Part shown: positions 1-7,721 of the stretch, in pieces | Layout of the letters: every line of letters begins with the position of its first letter | How positions within the stretch are numbered: the stretch's first letter is position 1 | Source of the DNA: Kandleria vitulina DSM 20405 | Lineage (GTDB): Bacteria; Bacillota_I; Bacilli_A; Erysipelotrichales; Coprobacillaceae | NCBI RefSeq assembly: GCF_000702065.1 | Contig: NZ_JNKN01000017.1 | Span: 1-44,012, forward strand | Length of the DNA stretch: 44,012 nucleotides | Direction of reading: 5' to 3' | Position numbers and translations under genes: made by a program | Notes under the pieces: generated by a model | The model's input: only the letters and a program-made list of their open reading frames with translations | What the model was told of the DNA's origin: nothing | The model's database searches: none

Positions 1-120
1 CATTCATCACTGAAATATAAGACACCTGTATCTGGCTTGTTTGATAATAATATGCTAATGCCTGATCAGTGGCTCAAGCTCATTGAGATATCACATAAGT
101 ACCATCCAGCAGACAATTAA
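1..120 (+). CDS. possible 3' end of a transposase/integrase-core ORF (partial)
   Basis: Frame 1 stays open from the window edge to a TAA at 118-120, giving 39 residues. It begins HSSLKYKTPV, which resembles the 'PHSSLGYKTP' segment near the C-terminus of integrase-core (IS3-type) transposases. The rest of the tail is not recognisable, and the upstream part lies outside the window. The reading rests on one short motif. The opposite strand of 80-190 also reads open for about 35 codons, so this may simply be decayed DNA. Confidence 0.2.
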   Translation, partial: HSSLKYKTPVSGLFDNNMLMPDQWLKLIEISHKYHPADN

Positions 121-369
121 TCATTTCTCCAAGCAGTGCTCCAGGAGACGATACCCTCATTGCGCCTTTTTTAGGTGTTTTTTTATTACCTTCATAATCA
201 TTCGGTTTAGAAAAATTCAAAATATTCAATTTTAATACTACATGAATGATATCGCATCGTTCATCGATCCCTGAAATCTGTCATTCATCAAGTTTTTCAT
301 AAACTTTTGACTCTACCTTCCTCTATAGCATACTTCATGTTCAATTCTCTGTCGTTTGTTCAATATGAC
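121..369. other. intergenic or decayed DNA
   Basis: No ORF with a ribosome binding site is visible on either strand. A Bce-type kinase/regulator pair is usually followed by bceAB exporter genes, but here the stretch beyond the short membrane protein holds no ATPase or permease sequence. It may be the scar of a deletion or insertion. No clear terminator was found. Confidence 0.4.
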
Positions 370-837
370 TTATTGTGACAGATCTGTCACATTCTGTATG
401 AGAATAAGACTATGAAAGATGGCATATCCCATCAGCATCTTTATAAACATCGAAAGATCCATCATAAATGAATAGCTCATTATCACAAATAGGACACTTG
501 TCACTCCAAGAAAGATCACAAGTTCCATAAAGGATTCAAGACAGATTAATCTTAATCCATACCATCCAATATACTCTTCTCTTTTTTCATTGATTCTCAT
601 GTGATTAATAATCAATAATGCACTTGCACAAGCGATAAGAAGAATGATGGTAAAGATGAACATCAAAGATAAAAGCTTCTCCATCTTAAGATGCATTCCT
701 CTTTCTTTTATATGATAGACAGTATAAAACATCGGTAATAGTGTCATCACGAAAAATGTCATCATATAAACAAGTGCACCGCTCTTTAATTGTTCTAAAG
801 CATTACTAAATGCCTTGTTCCATATAGACTCCTTCAT
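370..837 (-). CDS. FtsX/BceB-like permease N-terminal fragment, membrane protein
   Basis: This is a 155-residue integral membrane protein with about four hydrophobic segments. The order is a basic N-terminus, TM1, a short loop, TM2, a charged segment with NEKREEYIGWYGLR, then TM3 and TM4. That layout matches the first four-helix block of BceB/FtsX-type ABC permeases, in which a KRKKE-x-G motif follows TM2. BceB proteins are normally about 650 residues, so most of the protein is absent. The start was placed at the ATG ending at 837 because AGGAGGAG lies just upstream; a longer in-frame start at 900 has no such site. It follows the kinase gene by 67 bases, the usual position of a bceAB-type transporter. 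It is probably a truncated, possibly non-functional permease; a small accessory protein of the kinase is the alternative. Confidence 0.5.
   Translation of the reverse strand: MKESIWNKAFSNALEQLKSGALVYMMTFFVMTLLPMFYTVYHIKERGMHLKMEKLLSLMFIFTIILLIACASALLIINHMRINEKREEYIGWYGLRLICLESFMELVIFLGVTSVLFVIMSYSFMMDLSMFIKMLMGYAIFHSLILIQNVTDLSQ
375..390. repeat. perfect 16-bp palindrome at the permease-fragment stop
   Basis: GTGACAGATCTGTCAC is a perfect palindrome inside the last codons of the permease-like ORF. No T-run follows on the minus strand, so it is not a convincing intrinsic terminator. It may mark the junction where the permease reading frame was broken. Confidence 0.35.
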
Positions 838-904
838 AGCTCTCCTCCTGTTATTATCATAGAGAAGAAGATCATTTTTGTCGTTTATTAAAAGTGACAA
901 AACA

Positions 905-1897
905 TTACAGTTTTGTCACATAGTATTTTTCTTTATAGAATATCAATGTCACCTTGGTATACTCTCCTTCTTTAGAGTCTATCGTAAGACCGTGATGTAA
1001 AGCATCGCATAGTCTTTTAGTAATAAATAGGCCCATACCGGTAGATTTTTCTTCTTCATGACCATTAAATCCCGTATAGGATTTCTTGAAGACCTGAGGC
1101 AAATCTGAAGCACGTATACCTATGCCATTATCGTAGATGGAAAGTACAACCTTGTCTTCATCTTCTGTCGCACTAAAACGAAGAAGAGGGTTTTCTTTAT
1201 GATACTTCATCGCATTAGAGACAATCTGATTTAAAATGAATTCCAACCATTTTGAATCAGATTTCACTTTGCAGTCAAGATGATCAGTTTCAATAGTAAA
1301 ATGATGCATCAGCAGTTCATCTTTATTATGCATTAAGACATGATTGATGCACTGATCTAATTGATGCTCTTTAATAAGATAATCCTGAGCATCAGATTGA
1401 CTACGAATATAATAAAGAACCTGCTCAGTATAATTTTCAATACGCTTAAGCTGATTCAAGGCTTTATTGTTTTTATCCTTATGCAACATTAAAGATAAAG
1501 CAGAAATCGGTGTTTTTACTTCATGAATCCACATTTCAATATATTCCTTGAAATGCTTTGTTTCACTTTGGTACTCATAGATCTTCTCATTCATAGATTT
1601 GGTTATTTCATATAAGGCATCATGCATTATCTCTCCTTCATAAAAAGAAGGACGATTCAATGTCTCAATAATCAAATATTTCTCTTTCATCTTTAAATGA
1701 TGATCTAATTGTCTATAAAAAGAGACTTTTCTCATATAATCATAAGTGAAGATAATAATGATAAATATGATAGTTAAGATGATCTGAGCATATAGAAAAG
1801 CTTTTTCAATATGAAAAGCTTTTCCCATTAAATACTGAATGATGATAAAAACAACGATAAGAAAAATATGTTTTTTGTGGTCTGCTAAATATTTCAT
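905..1897 (-). CDS. Bce-type intramembrane-sensing histidine kinase
   Basis: This is a 330-residue sensor kinase. Two transmembrane helices (about residues 10-26 and 34-52) are joined by a very short extracytoplasmic loop, the hallmark of intramembrane-sensing kinases. The H-box WIHEVKTPIS places the phospho-accepting histidine at about residue 125. An ATP-binding domain follows, with DNGIGI and a GMGLFITK G-box near the C-terminus. Kinases of this family (BceS, GraS, VraG partners) sense antimicrobial peptides through an associated FtsX-type permease. The gene overlaps the regulator gene by 4 bases (ATGA), so the two are translationally coupled. The stimulus cannot be read from the sequence. 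Confidence 0.88.
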   Translation of the reverse strand: MKYLADHKKHIFLIVVFIIIQYLMGKAFHIEKAFLYAQIILTIIFIIIIFTYDYMRKVSFYRQLDHHLKMKEKYLIIETLNRPSFYEGEIMHDALYEITKSMNEKIYEYQSETKHFKEYIEMWIHEVKTPISALSLMLHKDKNNKALNQLKRIENYTEQVLYYIRSQSDAQDYLIKEHQLDQCINHVLMHNKDELLMHHFTIETDHLDCKVKSDSKWLEFILNQIVSNAMKYHKENPLLRFSATEDEDKVVLSIYDNGIGIRASDLPQVFKKSYTGFNGHEEEKSTGMGLFITKRLCDALHHGLTIDSKEGEYTKVTLIFYKEKYYVTKL

Positions 1898-2556
1898 GAG
1901 AGAATATACCCCTGTCCTTTTCTTGTCATGATAACATCATCATATCCAAAATCTGATAGTTTTCCTCTTAATCTTGAAATATTGACAGTTAAGGCATTAT
2001 CACTGATATATTCCTTATTGTCCCATAGTTCTGTCATAAGATCATCTCTAGTGACAATCTCATCAATATGAGTAAGAAGAAAATGAAAGATGATCATCTC
2101 ATTTTTTGTAAGAACTACTTCCTGTTCACTATTCTTTAATGTCCCTTTAGCAAAATCTACTTCTAGATCACGATAGTGAGACAATTGACTATTAGATGGT
2201 GAAAGACGCTTCAATACGGCCTGTATTCTCAGCAGCAACAATGTTGGATTATAAGGCTTGGTAATATAATCATCTGCGCCATAGCTCATTGAAAGCACCT
2301 CATCTATCTCGTTGCTTTTACTTGTCACCATGATAACTGGCATATCCGATTCTTTTCTTAACTCCCTCAGCAGCGTTTCTCCATTCATATAGGGAATCTG
2401 TATATCCAAAAGCAATAGATCCGCATTAGCATCGAGTATCTGTTTTTTTGTTTGAGTAAAGTCTTCAACACATTCTACTTCATATCCTGCACCTTCTAGA
2501 AGAATCTTTATTTCTTCTCTAATAGAGGCATCATCTTCTACAATTATGATTTTCAT
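1894..2556 (-). CDS. OmpR-family response regulator, BceR-like
   Basis: This 220-residue protein has an N-terminal receiver domain (about 1-115) and a C-terminal winged-helix DNA-binding domain (about 125-220). Acidic pocket residues sit in VEDDAS, the phospho-accepting aspartate is D51 in LLLLDIQIP, and YGADDYITKP carries the conserved lysine region. The output domain ends RKGQGYIL, typical of OmpR/PhoB proteins. It is first in a minus-strand operon with the kinase and the permease fragment, and has a good AAGGAG site before the ATG. With no intact transporter in view, its targets are probably elsewhere in the genome. Confidence 0.9.
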   Translation of the reverse strand: MKIIIVEDDASIREEIKILLEGAGYEVECVEDFTQTKKQILDANADLLLLDIQIPYMNGETLLRELRKESDMPVIMVTSKSNEIDEVLSMSYGADDYITKPYNPTLLLLRIQAVLKRLSPSNSQLSHYRDLEVDFAKGTLKNSEQEVVLTKNEMIIFHFLLTHIDEIVTRDDLMTELWDNKEYISDNALTVNISRLRGKLSDFGYDDVIMTRKGQGYILS

Positions 2557-2576
2557 AGGCTTTCTCCTTTTTTCCT

Positions 2577-2604
2577 ATTATACCAATAATATCATTTATC
2601 ACAA
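2577..2604 (-). promoter_or_regulatory. promoter of the two-component operon
   Basis: On the minus strand TTGTGA (2599-2604) and TATAAT (2577-2582) are separated by 16 bases. The -10 is perfect, and the start codon of the regulator gene follows about 20 bases downstream of it. Confidence 0.6.
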
Positions 2605-2630
2605 CTTTCATATGACATAGAATATAAAAA

Positions 2631-2656
2631 GAAACTATTTCCTTGGAAATAGTTTC
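2631..2656 (-). terminator. intrinsic terminator of the GH32 gene
   Basis: GAAACTATTTCC and GGAAATAGTTTC form a 12-bp perfect inverted repeat. On the minus strand it is followed by a T-rich run (2626-2630). It lies just past the stop of the fructan hydrolase gene and insulates it from the two-component operon. Confidence 0.85.
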
Positions 2657-2664
2657 TTTACTTA

Positions 2665-5600
2665 TTATTTAACTTTCACTTTCTTGATAGAAGAGAATGT
2701 TCCTTTCTGCTTACCTACTACAGTTCTTACTTTTACTTCATAAGTCTTTCTAGACTTAAGTTTCTTGATAGTCAATGAAGTGCGAGAAACTTTCTTGTAG
2801 CTCCATTTCTTTGTACCTTTCTTGCGGTAAGCCACTTCATAAGTTTTCACATTCTTTATTTTCTTCCATGAAAGCTTGATAGATTTCTTCTTTGCCTTTG
2901 CTTTAGAAATCTTTACCTTTTCTAATCTTGCATCTTTGATATAGACCTTAATGCTTACAGTCAACTGACGTGCTTTTCCCACTACAATGTAAGTGCCAGG
3001 CTTTTTCACATTGACCTTAGAAACATCCCATGTTACTGGTACGTTTTCTTCAGTAATTAAGTTATCACTGCCGGCAAGTTTTACTGTCTTAGGAAGAAGT
3101 TTCTTGATTTCATCAAGTGATGCATTAACACGTGGATGTATTCCATCAGCATCCAATACAATACGATCAGGAGTTTCATAGACATAGTATTCAGAAATAC
3201 GTAGTGTACCTACATTAAAGCCGATTCCTACATAACCGTTGGCATAGAAGTGATCATTTGATACTTTTGTATCAATGGCTTTTTTACCATTGATATAGAT
3301 CATCAAGTGATGATCACGTACAGAAATCTTAACAAGATCATTACGTGTTACACTTGCTTTACCATTGGCAATAACAGCGTTATCTTTAGTATCTTTTACT
3401 ACAATGTTCCCTGAATCATCAATAGTAACTTTCCAAGCGCCACCTTTGCCCTTCTTCTGTGATTTTACGATAAACGATACTTCTTCAGTATCTTTCCAGT
3501 TGGCTTTAACCTGATAATCGAAATCTTTGTTTCTGATGTATTCACTATAAAGAGTAGATTCTCCATCTTCATATTCACCTACATACTGATCTCCATCGAT
3601 ATACCATTTACCTTCATCTGGTTCAAAGACATTGACATTTGTCTTTAAGTTATTTTCCTTAATATCAATTGTGATTTCTTTAGAATAGCTTGGATCAGCT
3701 TTTGCATAGACTCTAACTTTAGCTTTGCCTTTCTTTAGACAAGTAATAGTCGCTTTTGTACCTTCCTGCTTAATCTTAATAAGATCCTTGCCTTCTACTG
3801 CTTCATAGACTACATCCTGTTTAATATCTTCAGGTGCTAAGTCAGTATTTACTTCATAAGACTGATTAACATATCCATCAATATGATCAGTGTCACATTC
3901 AATACCATTTGGCTTTGTAAGTGTCTGCTTATTTGTCCAGATAGACTTAAGTGGAGTCACTTTCACATTACCAATCGCATTCTTATCACTATAAATCTGT
4001 AACCCATTGCTCTTAAATCCAGGGAAAATCTGCATTGCGCCTTCTACTGTATAGTCATTATTGAAGACTTCGACACTGCTTCTATCGACATAGATTTCAA
4101 GGTCAACACTGCCATCTTTATTCTTTTTCACTTTATGTGATACATTATTCATATCACCATTAACAATAACACCAGAGCTACTACGATCGATAGTTAATGT
4201 TTCTGTATCAAAATTATAAGTTACAAGTGTACCTTCCTTATCGCTTGCACGTACTTTAAATGTTACTTCTTTACTGTCTTTAGGATCAACATGAGCATTA
4301 ATCACATAACTACTTGATCTAAAATCATTGAAAGCTGTATTCTTTTTCGTTAATTTAACATCCTTGTATTCTTTTGTTTCTTCTTTTAGATCATCATATT
4401 CCTTGATTGGTGTCTGTGTTAATTCATAGTTATCCCCTGTTTTCTTGATACCCATCTTTAATGCCAAATTGAATGTTCCATTAAAGACACTGTTGCCATT
4501 CTTATCTGGAATAGAATTACAGAAGCCACCTTCCCAAGTGTTCATCCAGTTTACCGCGATAACGTTATCTACAACTGATTTATTATAGCTATTACCTGAA
4601 CCAAATTCACCAGTATAGTATGTCATAGCGGCATATGAATCATAACCGAAGTTCATGATACCATCATTTTTTTCATCGCCCATTCCTTCTCCGTTCTCAC
4701 TTGCATATTGAGATAATGGGACAAACTTGTATTGACCATCGACTTTCTTGAAGTCACCAATCTTATATTTTCTACCACCACGTGAGAATACCCATTTTAC
4801 TTCACCGGTATCTTTGCCATTTTCATCTCTGACAACGACTGGGAATAAGTCTGGACATTCAGTATGACAGTCTTTATAAGCTGATTCCTGATTCCAATGT
4901 ACTAAATCATCTGATGAATAGATTCTTAATGGTCCACCAGCGACTACCATAAACCATTTATTATCATAACGGAAGACTTTAGGATCTCTGAACGCTGAAG
5001 TATTAAGTGAATCTTCTTTCCAATGAATAAGTACTTTTCCTTTTTCATACTTATGGAATGTTTTTCCATCTAAGCTGTAAGCTCCAATGATTTTCTGATC
5101 ATCATTGCCATTATTACCATTAGCTGTAATTAAGAATACAAGACCTTCTTCTCCTTCTTTAAAGATATCTGGAGCTGTATCATGATTGGCAATGACTGCA
5201 CATCCTGAATACATTGTTCCATATTCATCTGGATAGAAGGCAATTGGATGTTCTTCCCAATGAATACCATCCTTGCTTGTGGCATGCATCCAATGCATTG
5301 GACCCCATTTATCTCCATCATAGTACTGATGGAACAAATGCCATTCTCCCTTGAAGTAGACCATACCATTAGGGTCATTAGCCCATCCATCTTTAATTGA
5401 ATAATGGAACTGGCCACGCCATTTTTCATTATAGTATGTTTCATCTTTCTGACAGCGATGTAATCTTAGACGATATACAACTTCAGCTGAACCATTTGTA
5501 GCTTTTAAAGTATAAGTCTGCATATCTTTAGTGATAGGTAGACCTTCTGAATAATCTACTTGGTTTCCTTCTTCATTATAAGCTGTAACTGTTGTACCCT

Positions 5601-6378
5601 CGTTCTTATCTAAATCAAGTTTAACTGCATGAGTATCATGCTTAACATTAGCGATATAGACATACTGTCCTTTTTGGAAGAGGATATCTTTATCGATACC
5701 ACCATCAACCGCATTAAGTTTAATGCCATTTAATTGTGGAGAATTATCATCAGTAATTGTGGCATACTTGATATTACTGTAAGTAACATCGGATTCCCAA
5801 GTAAGTAAACCTAACTTACCTTCTGTCAACGAATCATCCTGTCCCCAATGCCCATTGCTCATTGTATAATCGGCAGAATTAAGGACAAGCTGATCATCTA
5901 CATAATAGACAATGTGATTACCTATAGCGACAACTTTTAAATGATATGTATTGCTGTCTTTTACTTTCACATCTTGACTTGGTCCTAAATCAGCTGGATC
6001 TCCAAACTTAAAGACAACAACATGACCGGTTTCTCCATTTAAATTAGCTACATAAGAATATTTACCCTGAGCTCTAAATACCAATGAAGCAGCACCTTTT
6101 TTCTCATTGAATTTAACATCTGCTTCATAGACAAAGTCCTTGGCTTCAGTATTGCTGTAAAGGAATCTATCACCACTACCATGGCCTCTGATTCCTCCAT
6201 CTACTTTTTCATAATCATCATTAAGCTCATCAAACTGCAATTCCGTACTCTTTAAACCTGCCTGTTTCATTACCTGCTGATATGAATAGCTAGGTAGAGT
6301 ACGAGCATAAGCGGGGATTGTACTTGTAAAAATCATCGTTGCCCCAACAAACGACGCAAAAATCTTACTCCCTTTCAT
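2665..6378 (-). CDS. secreted multidomain GH32 fructan hydrolase (levanase/inulinase type)
   Basis: This 1237-residue exo-enzyme is predicted to hydrolyse beta-fructans or sucrose outside the cell. The order is a signal peptide (1-26, ending AYARTL), a LamG-like jelly-roll (about 40-205), a linker domain, the GH32 five-bladed propeller (about 315-600) with its C-terminal beta-sandwich, a bacterial Ig-like module, a second LamG-like domain, a Big_4-like module (about 1075-1135) and a basic fibronectin type III domain (1152-1237). All three GH32 catalytic motifs are intact: the nucleophile D335 in WANDPNG, D465 in FRDPK, and the acid/base E507 in ECPD. There is no LPXTG motif, so it is either released or held by the very lysine-rich C-terminus. 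AGGAGG precedes the ATG. Linkage specificity (levan or inulin) cannot be told from sequence alone. The gene is monocistronic. Confidence 0.92.
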   Translation of the reverse strand: MKGSKIFASFVGATMIFTSTIPAYARTLPSYSYQQVMKQAGLKSTELQFDELNDDYEKVDGGIRGHGSGDRFLYSNTEAKDFVYEADVKFNEKKGAASLVFRAQGKYSYVANLNGETGHVVVFKFGDPADLGPSQDVKVKDSNTYHLKVVAIGNHIVYYVDDQLVLNSADYTMSNGHWGQDDSLTEGKLGLLTWESDVTYSNIKYATITDDNSPQLNGIKLNAVDGGIDKDILFQKGQYVYIANVKHDTHAVKLDLDKNEGTTVTAYNEEGNQVDYSEGLPITKDMQTYTLKATNGSAEVVYRLRLHRCQKDETYYNEKWRGQFHYSIKDGWANDPNGMVYFKGEWHLFHQYYDGDKWGPMHWMHATSKDGIHWEEHPIAFYPDEYGTMYSGCAVIANHDTAPDIFKEGEEGLVFLITANGNNGNDDQKIIGAYSLDGKTFHKYEKGKVLIHWKEDSLNTSAFRDPKVFRYDNKWFMVVAGGPLRIYSSDDLVHWNQESAYKDCHTECPDLFPVVVRDENGKDTGEVKWVFSRGGRKYKIGDFKKVDGQYKFVPLSQYASENGEGMGDEKNDGIMNFGYDSYAAMTYYTGEFGSGNSYNKSVVDNVIAVNWMNTWEGGFCNSIPDKNGNSVFNGTFNLALKMGIKKTGDNYELTQTPIKEYDDLKEETKEYKDVKLTKKNTAFNDFRSSSYVINAHVDPKDSKEVTFKVRASDKEGTLVTYNFDTETLTIDRSSSGVIVNGDMNNVSHKVKKNKDGSVDLEIYVDRSSVEVFNNDYTVEGAMQIFPGFKSNGLQIYSDKNAIGNVKVTPLKSIWTNKQTLTKPNGIECDTDHIDGYVNQSYEVNTDLAPEDIKQDVVYEAVEGKDLIKIKQEGTKATITCLKKGKAKVRVYAKADPSYSKEITIDIKENNLKTNVNVFEPDEGKWYIDGDQYVGEYEDGESTLYSEYIRNKDFDYQVKANWKDTEEVSFIVKSQKKGKGGAWKVTIDDSGNIVVKDTKDNAVIANGKASVTRNDLVKISVRDHHLMIYINGKKAIDTKVSNDHFYANGYVGIGFNVGTLRISEYYVYETPDRIVLDADGIHPRVNASLDEIKKLLPKTVKLAGSDNLITEENVPVTWDVSKVNVKKPGTYIVVGKARQLTVSIKVYIKDARLEKVKISKAKAKKKSIKLSWKKIKNVKTYEVAYRKKGTKKWSYKKVSRTSLTIKKLKSRKTYEVKVRTVVGKQKGTFSSIKKVKVK

Positions 6379-6517
6379 CTTTTTCCTCCTATTGATTTGA
6401 TATCAATATTTTATAAAAAAGAAAAGATTCCTACTATTCACAAATGTCATCAATGGTAATTAACATATATAATTCAATAATATTGATTTATAAGTCATTT
6501 TCATTAAAACACAAAAA

Positions 6518-6541
6518 AACCTACTTAATTATAAGTAGGTT
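6518..6541 (-). terminator. intrinsic terminator of the tRNA operon
   Basis: AACCTACTTA and TAAGTAGGTT form a 10-bp stem with an ATTA-type loop, followed on the minus strand by seven T residues. It lies 12 bases beyond the last tRNA. Confidence 0.85.
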
Positions 6542-6553
6542 TAATGTATATGA

Positions 6554-6636
6554 TGGTGCGGGCGACAGGACTTGAACCTGCACGCCGAAGCACTAGATCC
6601 TAAGTCTAGCGTGTCTGCCAATTTCACCACGCCCGC
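6554..6636 (-). tRNA. tRNA-Leu(TAG), copy 1
   Basis: This is an 83-base type II tRNA with a short variable arm. The anticodon loop CTTAGGA gives anticodon TAG, the acceptor stem is GCGGGCG/CGCCCGC, and CCA is encoded. It is last in the tRNA operon and nearly identical to the copy at 6757-6839. Confidence 0.95.
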
Positions 6637-6648
6637 ATATAAAAAAAA

Positions 6649-6724
6649 TGGTGGGGGCTAACGGGCTCGAACCGCTGACCCTCTGCTTGTAAGGCAGATG
6701 CTCTCCCAACTGAGCTAAGCCCCC
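6649..6724 (-). tRNA. tRNA-Val(TAC), copy 1
   Basis: This 76-base tRNA has a GGGGGCT acceptor arm, anticodon loop CTTACAA (TAC) and an encoded CCA. Its sequence looks the same as the copy at 7012-7087. Confidence 0.95.
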
Positions 6725-6733
6725 AATAAAAAA

Positions 6734-6749
6734 ACACCGTTACCAGTGT
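6734..6749 (-). terminator. weak hairpin with T-run inside the tRNA cluster
   Basis: On the minus strand ACACTG-GTAA-CGGTGT forms a 6-bp stem (one G-T pair) with a GNRA-type loop, followed by six T residues. It sits between the second Leu/Val set and the terminal Val-Leu pair. It may act as a leaky terminator or a processing signal. Confidence 0.4.
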
Positions 6750-6756
6750 AATAAGA

Positions 6757-6839
6757 TGGTGCGGGTGACAGGACTTGAACCTGCACGCCGAAGCACTAGA
6801 TCCTAAGTCTAGCGTGTCTGCCAATTTCACCACACCCGC
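6757..6839 (-). tRNA. tRNA-Leu(TAG), copy 2
   Basis: This 83-base tRNA is almost the same as copy 1. The acceptor stem is GCGGGTG/CACCCGC, a compensated C-to-T change relative to copy 1, with anticodon TAG and an encoded CCA. Confidence 0.95.
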
Positions 6840-6847
6840 ACTAAGAA

Positions 6848-6923
6848 TGGTGACTCGCAGGAGATTCGAACTCCTGACCCTCTGATTAAAAGTCAGATGC
6901 TCTACCAACTGAGCTAGCGAGTC
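6848..6923 (-). tRNA. tRNA-Lys(TTT)
   Basis: This 76-base tRNA has acceptor stem GACTCGC/GCGAGTC, anticodon loop CTTTTAA (TTT) and an encoded CCA. Confidence 0.95.
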
Positions 6924-6928
6924 ATAAA

Positions 6929-7004
<76 letters not shown>

Positions 7005-7011
7005 TTATAAA

Positions 7012-7087
7012 TGGTGGGGGCTAACGGGCTCGAACCGCTGACCCTCTGCTTGTAAGGCAGATGCTCTCCCAACTGAGCTAAGCCCCC
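7012..7087 (-). tRNA. tRNA-Val(TAC), copy 2
   Basis: This 76-base tRNA looks identical to the copy at 6649-6724, with anticodon TAC and an encoded CCA. Confidence 0.95.
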
Positions 7088-7091
7088 ATAA

Positions 7092-7167
7092 TGGTGACGG
7101 ATACGGGATTCGAACCCGTGAATGCATGCGTGAAAGGCATGTGAGTTAACCGTTTCTCCAATCCGCC
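7092..7167 (-). tRNA. tRNA-Glu(TTC)
   Basis: This 76-base tRNA has anticodon loop CTTTCAC (TTC) and an encoded CCA. Its acceptor stem carries one G-T pair at position 2-71. Only two bases separate it from tRNA-Asn, so both must be cut from one precursor. Confidence 0.93.
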
Positions 7168-7169
7168 AC

Positions 7170-7246
7170 TGGCGCCTGTTGTAGGACTCGAACCTACGAC
7201 CCCCTGATTAACAGTCAGATGCTCTAACCAACTGAGCTAAACAGGC
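7170..7246 (-). tRNA. tRNA-Asn(GTT)
   Basis: This 77-base tRNA has acceptor stem GCCTGTT/AACAGGC, anticodon loop CTGTTAA (GTT) and an encoded CCA. It is first in the operon. Confidence 0.95.
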
Positions 7247-7268
7247 ATTTGTTTTTCAGTGCTCACAT

Positions 7269-7297
7269 AATATACCATGAGATTTTATATATTGCAA
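7269..7297 (-). promoter_or_regulatory. promoter of the tRNA operon
   Basis: On the minus strand TTGCAA (7292-7297) and TATATT (7269-7274) are spaced 17 bases apart. The -10 lies about 22 bases before tRNA-Asn. The consensus fit is strong, as expected for stable RNA genes. Confidence 0.8.
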
Positions 7298-7340
7298 TAG
7301 CTTTTATGAATTTTTTTACACTTTTTTTATTGAATCAGAA

Positions 7341-7360
7341 AAAGAGCCTTTCGGCTCTTT
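7341..7360 (-). terminator. terminator after the MIF-like gene
   Basis: AAAGAGCC-TTTC-GGCTCTTT is an 8-bp stem with a tetraloop and a T-run on the minus strand. It overlaps the stop codon of the MIF-like gene. Confidence 0.85.
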
Positions 7361-7703
7361 ATCCATTAAGTTTACCATTAAAACCAAACTCATCAAACTC
7401 TTGGATTGTTAAGTAAATATTGTTCTTTGGAATAGCAGTAATTTCTTCTACCTTATCCATAAGAGCTTCAGTGAAAGCCTGACGTTCTTCTTTATTTGCA
7501 TGTCTATAGATTTTACAATCCACATACATAGCGTCCTGTTCGTCTCCCTGATAATACATAATCTGATTATCTTCAATATGCATCATAAGAGCACTTTCAC
7601 TCTTGCCTGGGAAAAGTGAAATCACTTTTCCAGCAGCTTCCTTAAGTTTTCTATCCTGTTGTAATGTTAATGTTCTATTAGTTGTAAATCTTAAAAATGG
7701 CAT
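7359..7703 (-). CDS. MIF/tautomerase-superfamily protein
   Basis: This 114-residue protein resembles the macrophage migration inhibitory factor branch of the tautomerase superfamily. It begins MPF, which would expose the catalytic Pro after Met removal. Family-like features are the even length of about 115, FTTNRTLT near the N-terminus, a central MYYQGD segment and a C-terminal IYLTIQEF strand. Physiological substrates of bacterial MIF homologues are generally unknown. It lies 18 bases downstream of an aminotransferase gene, so the two are probably cotranscribed, perhaps linking keto-enol chemistry of aromatic or other 2-oxo acids to transamination; that link is inference. Confidence 0.75.
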   Translation of the reverse strand: MPFLRFTTNRTLTLQQDRKLKEAAGKVISLFPGKSESALMMHIEDNQIMYYQGDEQDAMYVDCKIYRHANKEERQAFTEALMDKVEEITAIPKNNIYLTIQEFDEFGFNGKLNG

Positions 7704-7721
7704 AAAACAAACCTCCTAAAA

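Noticed and set aside
5130-5444. 104-residue ORF inside the GH32 gene
   Set aside because: It is a shifted-frame shadow of the catalytic domain, which is continuous in the main frame.
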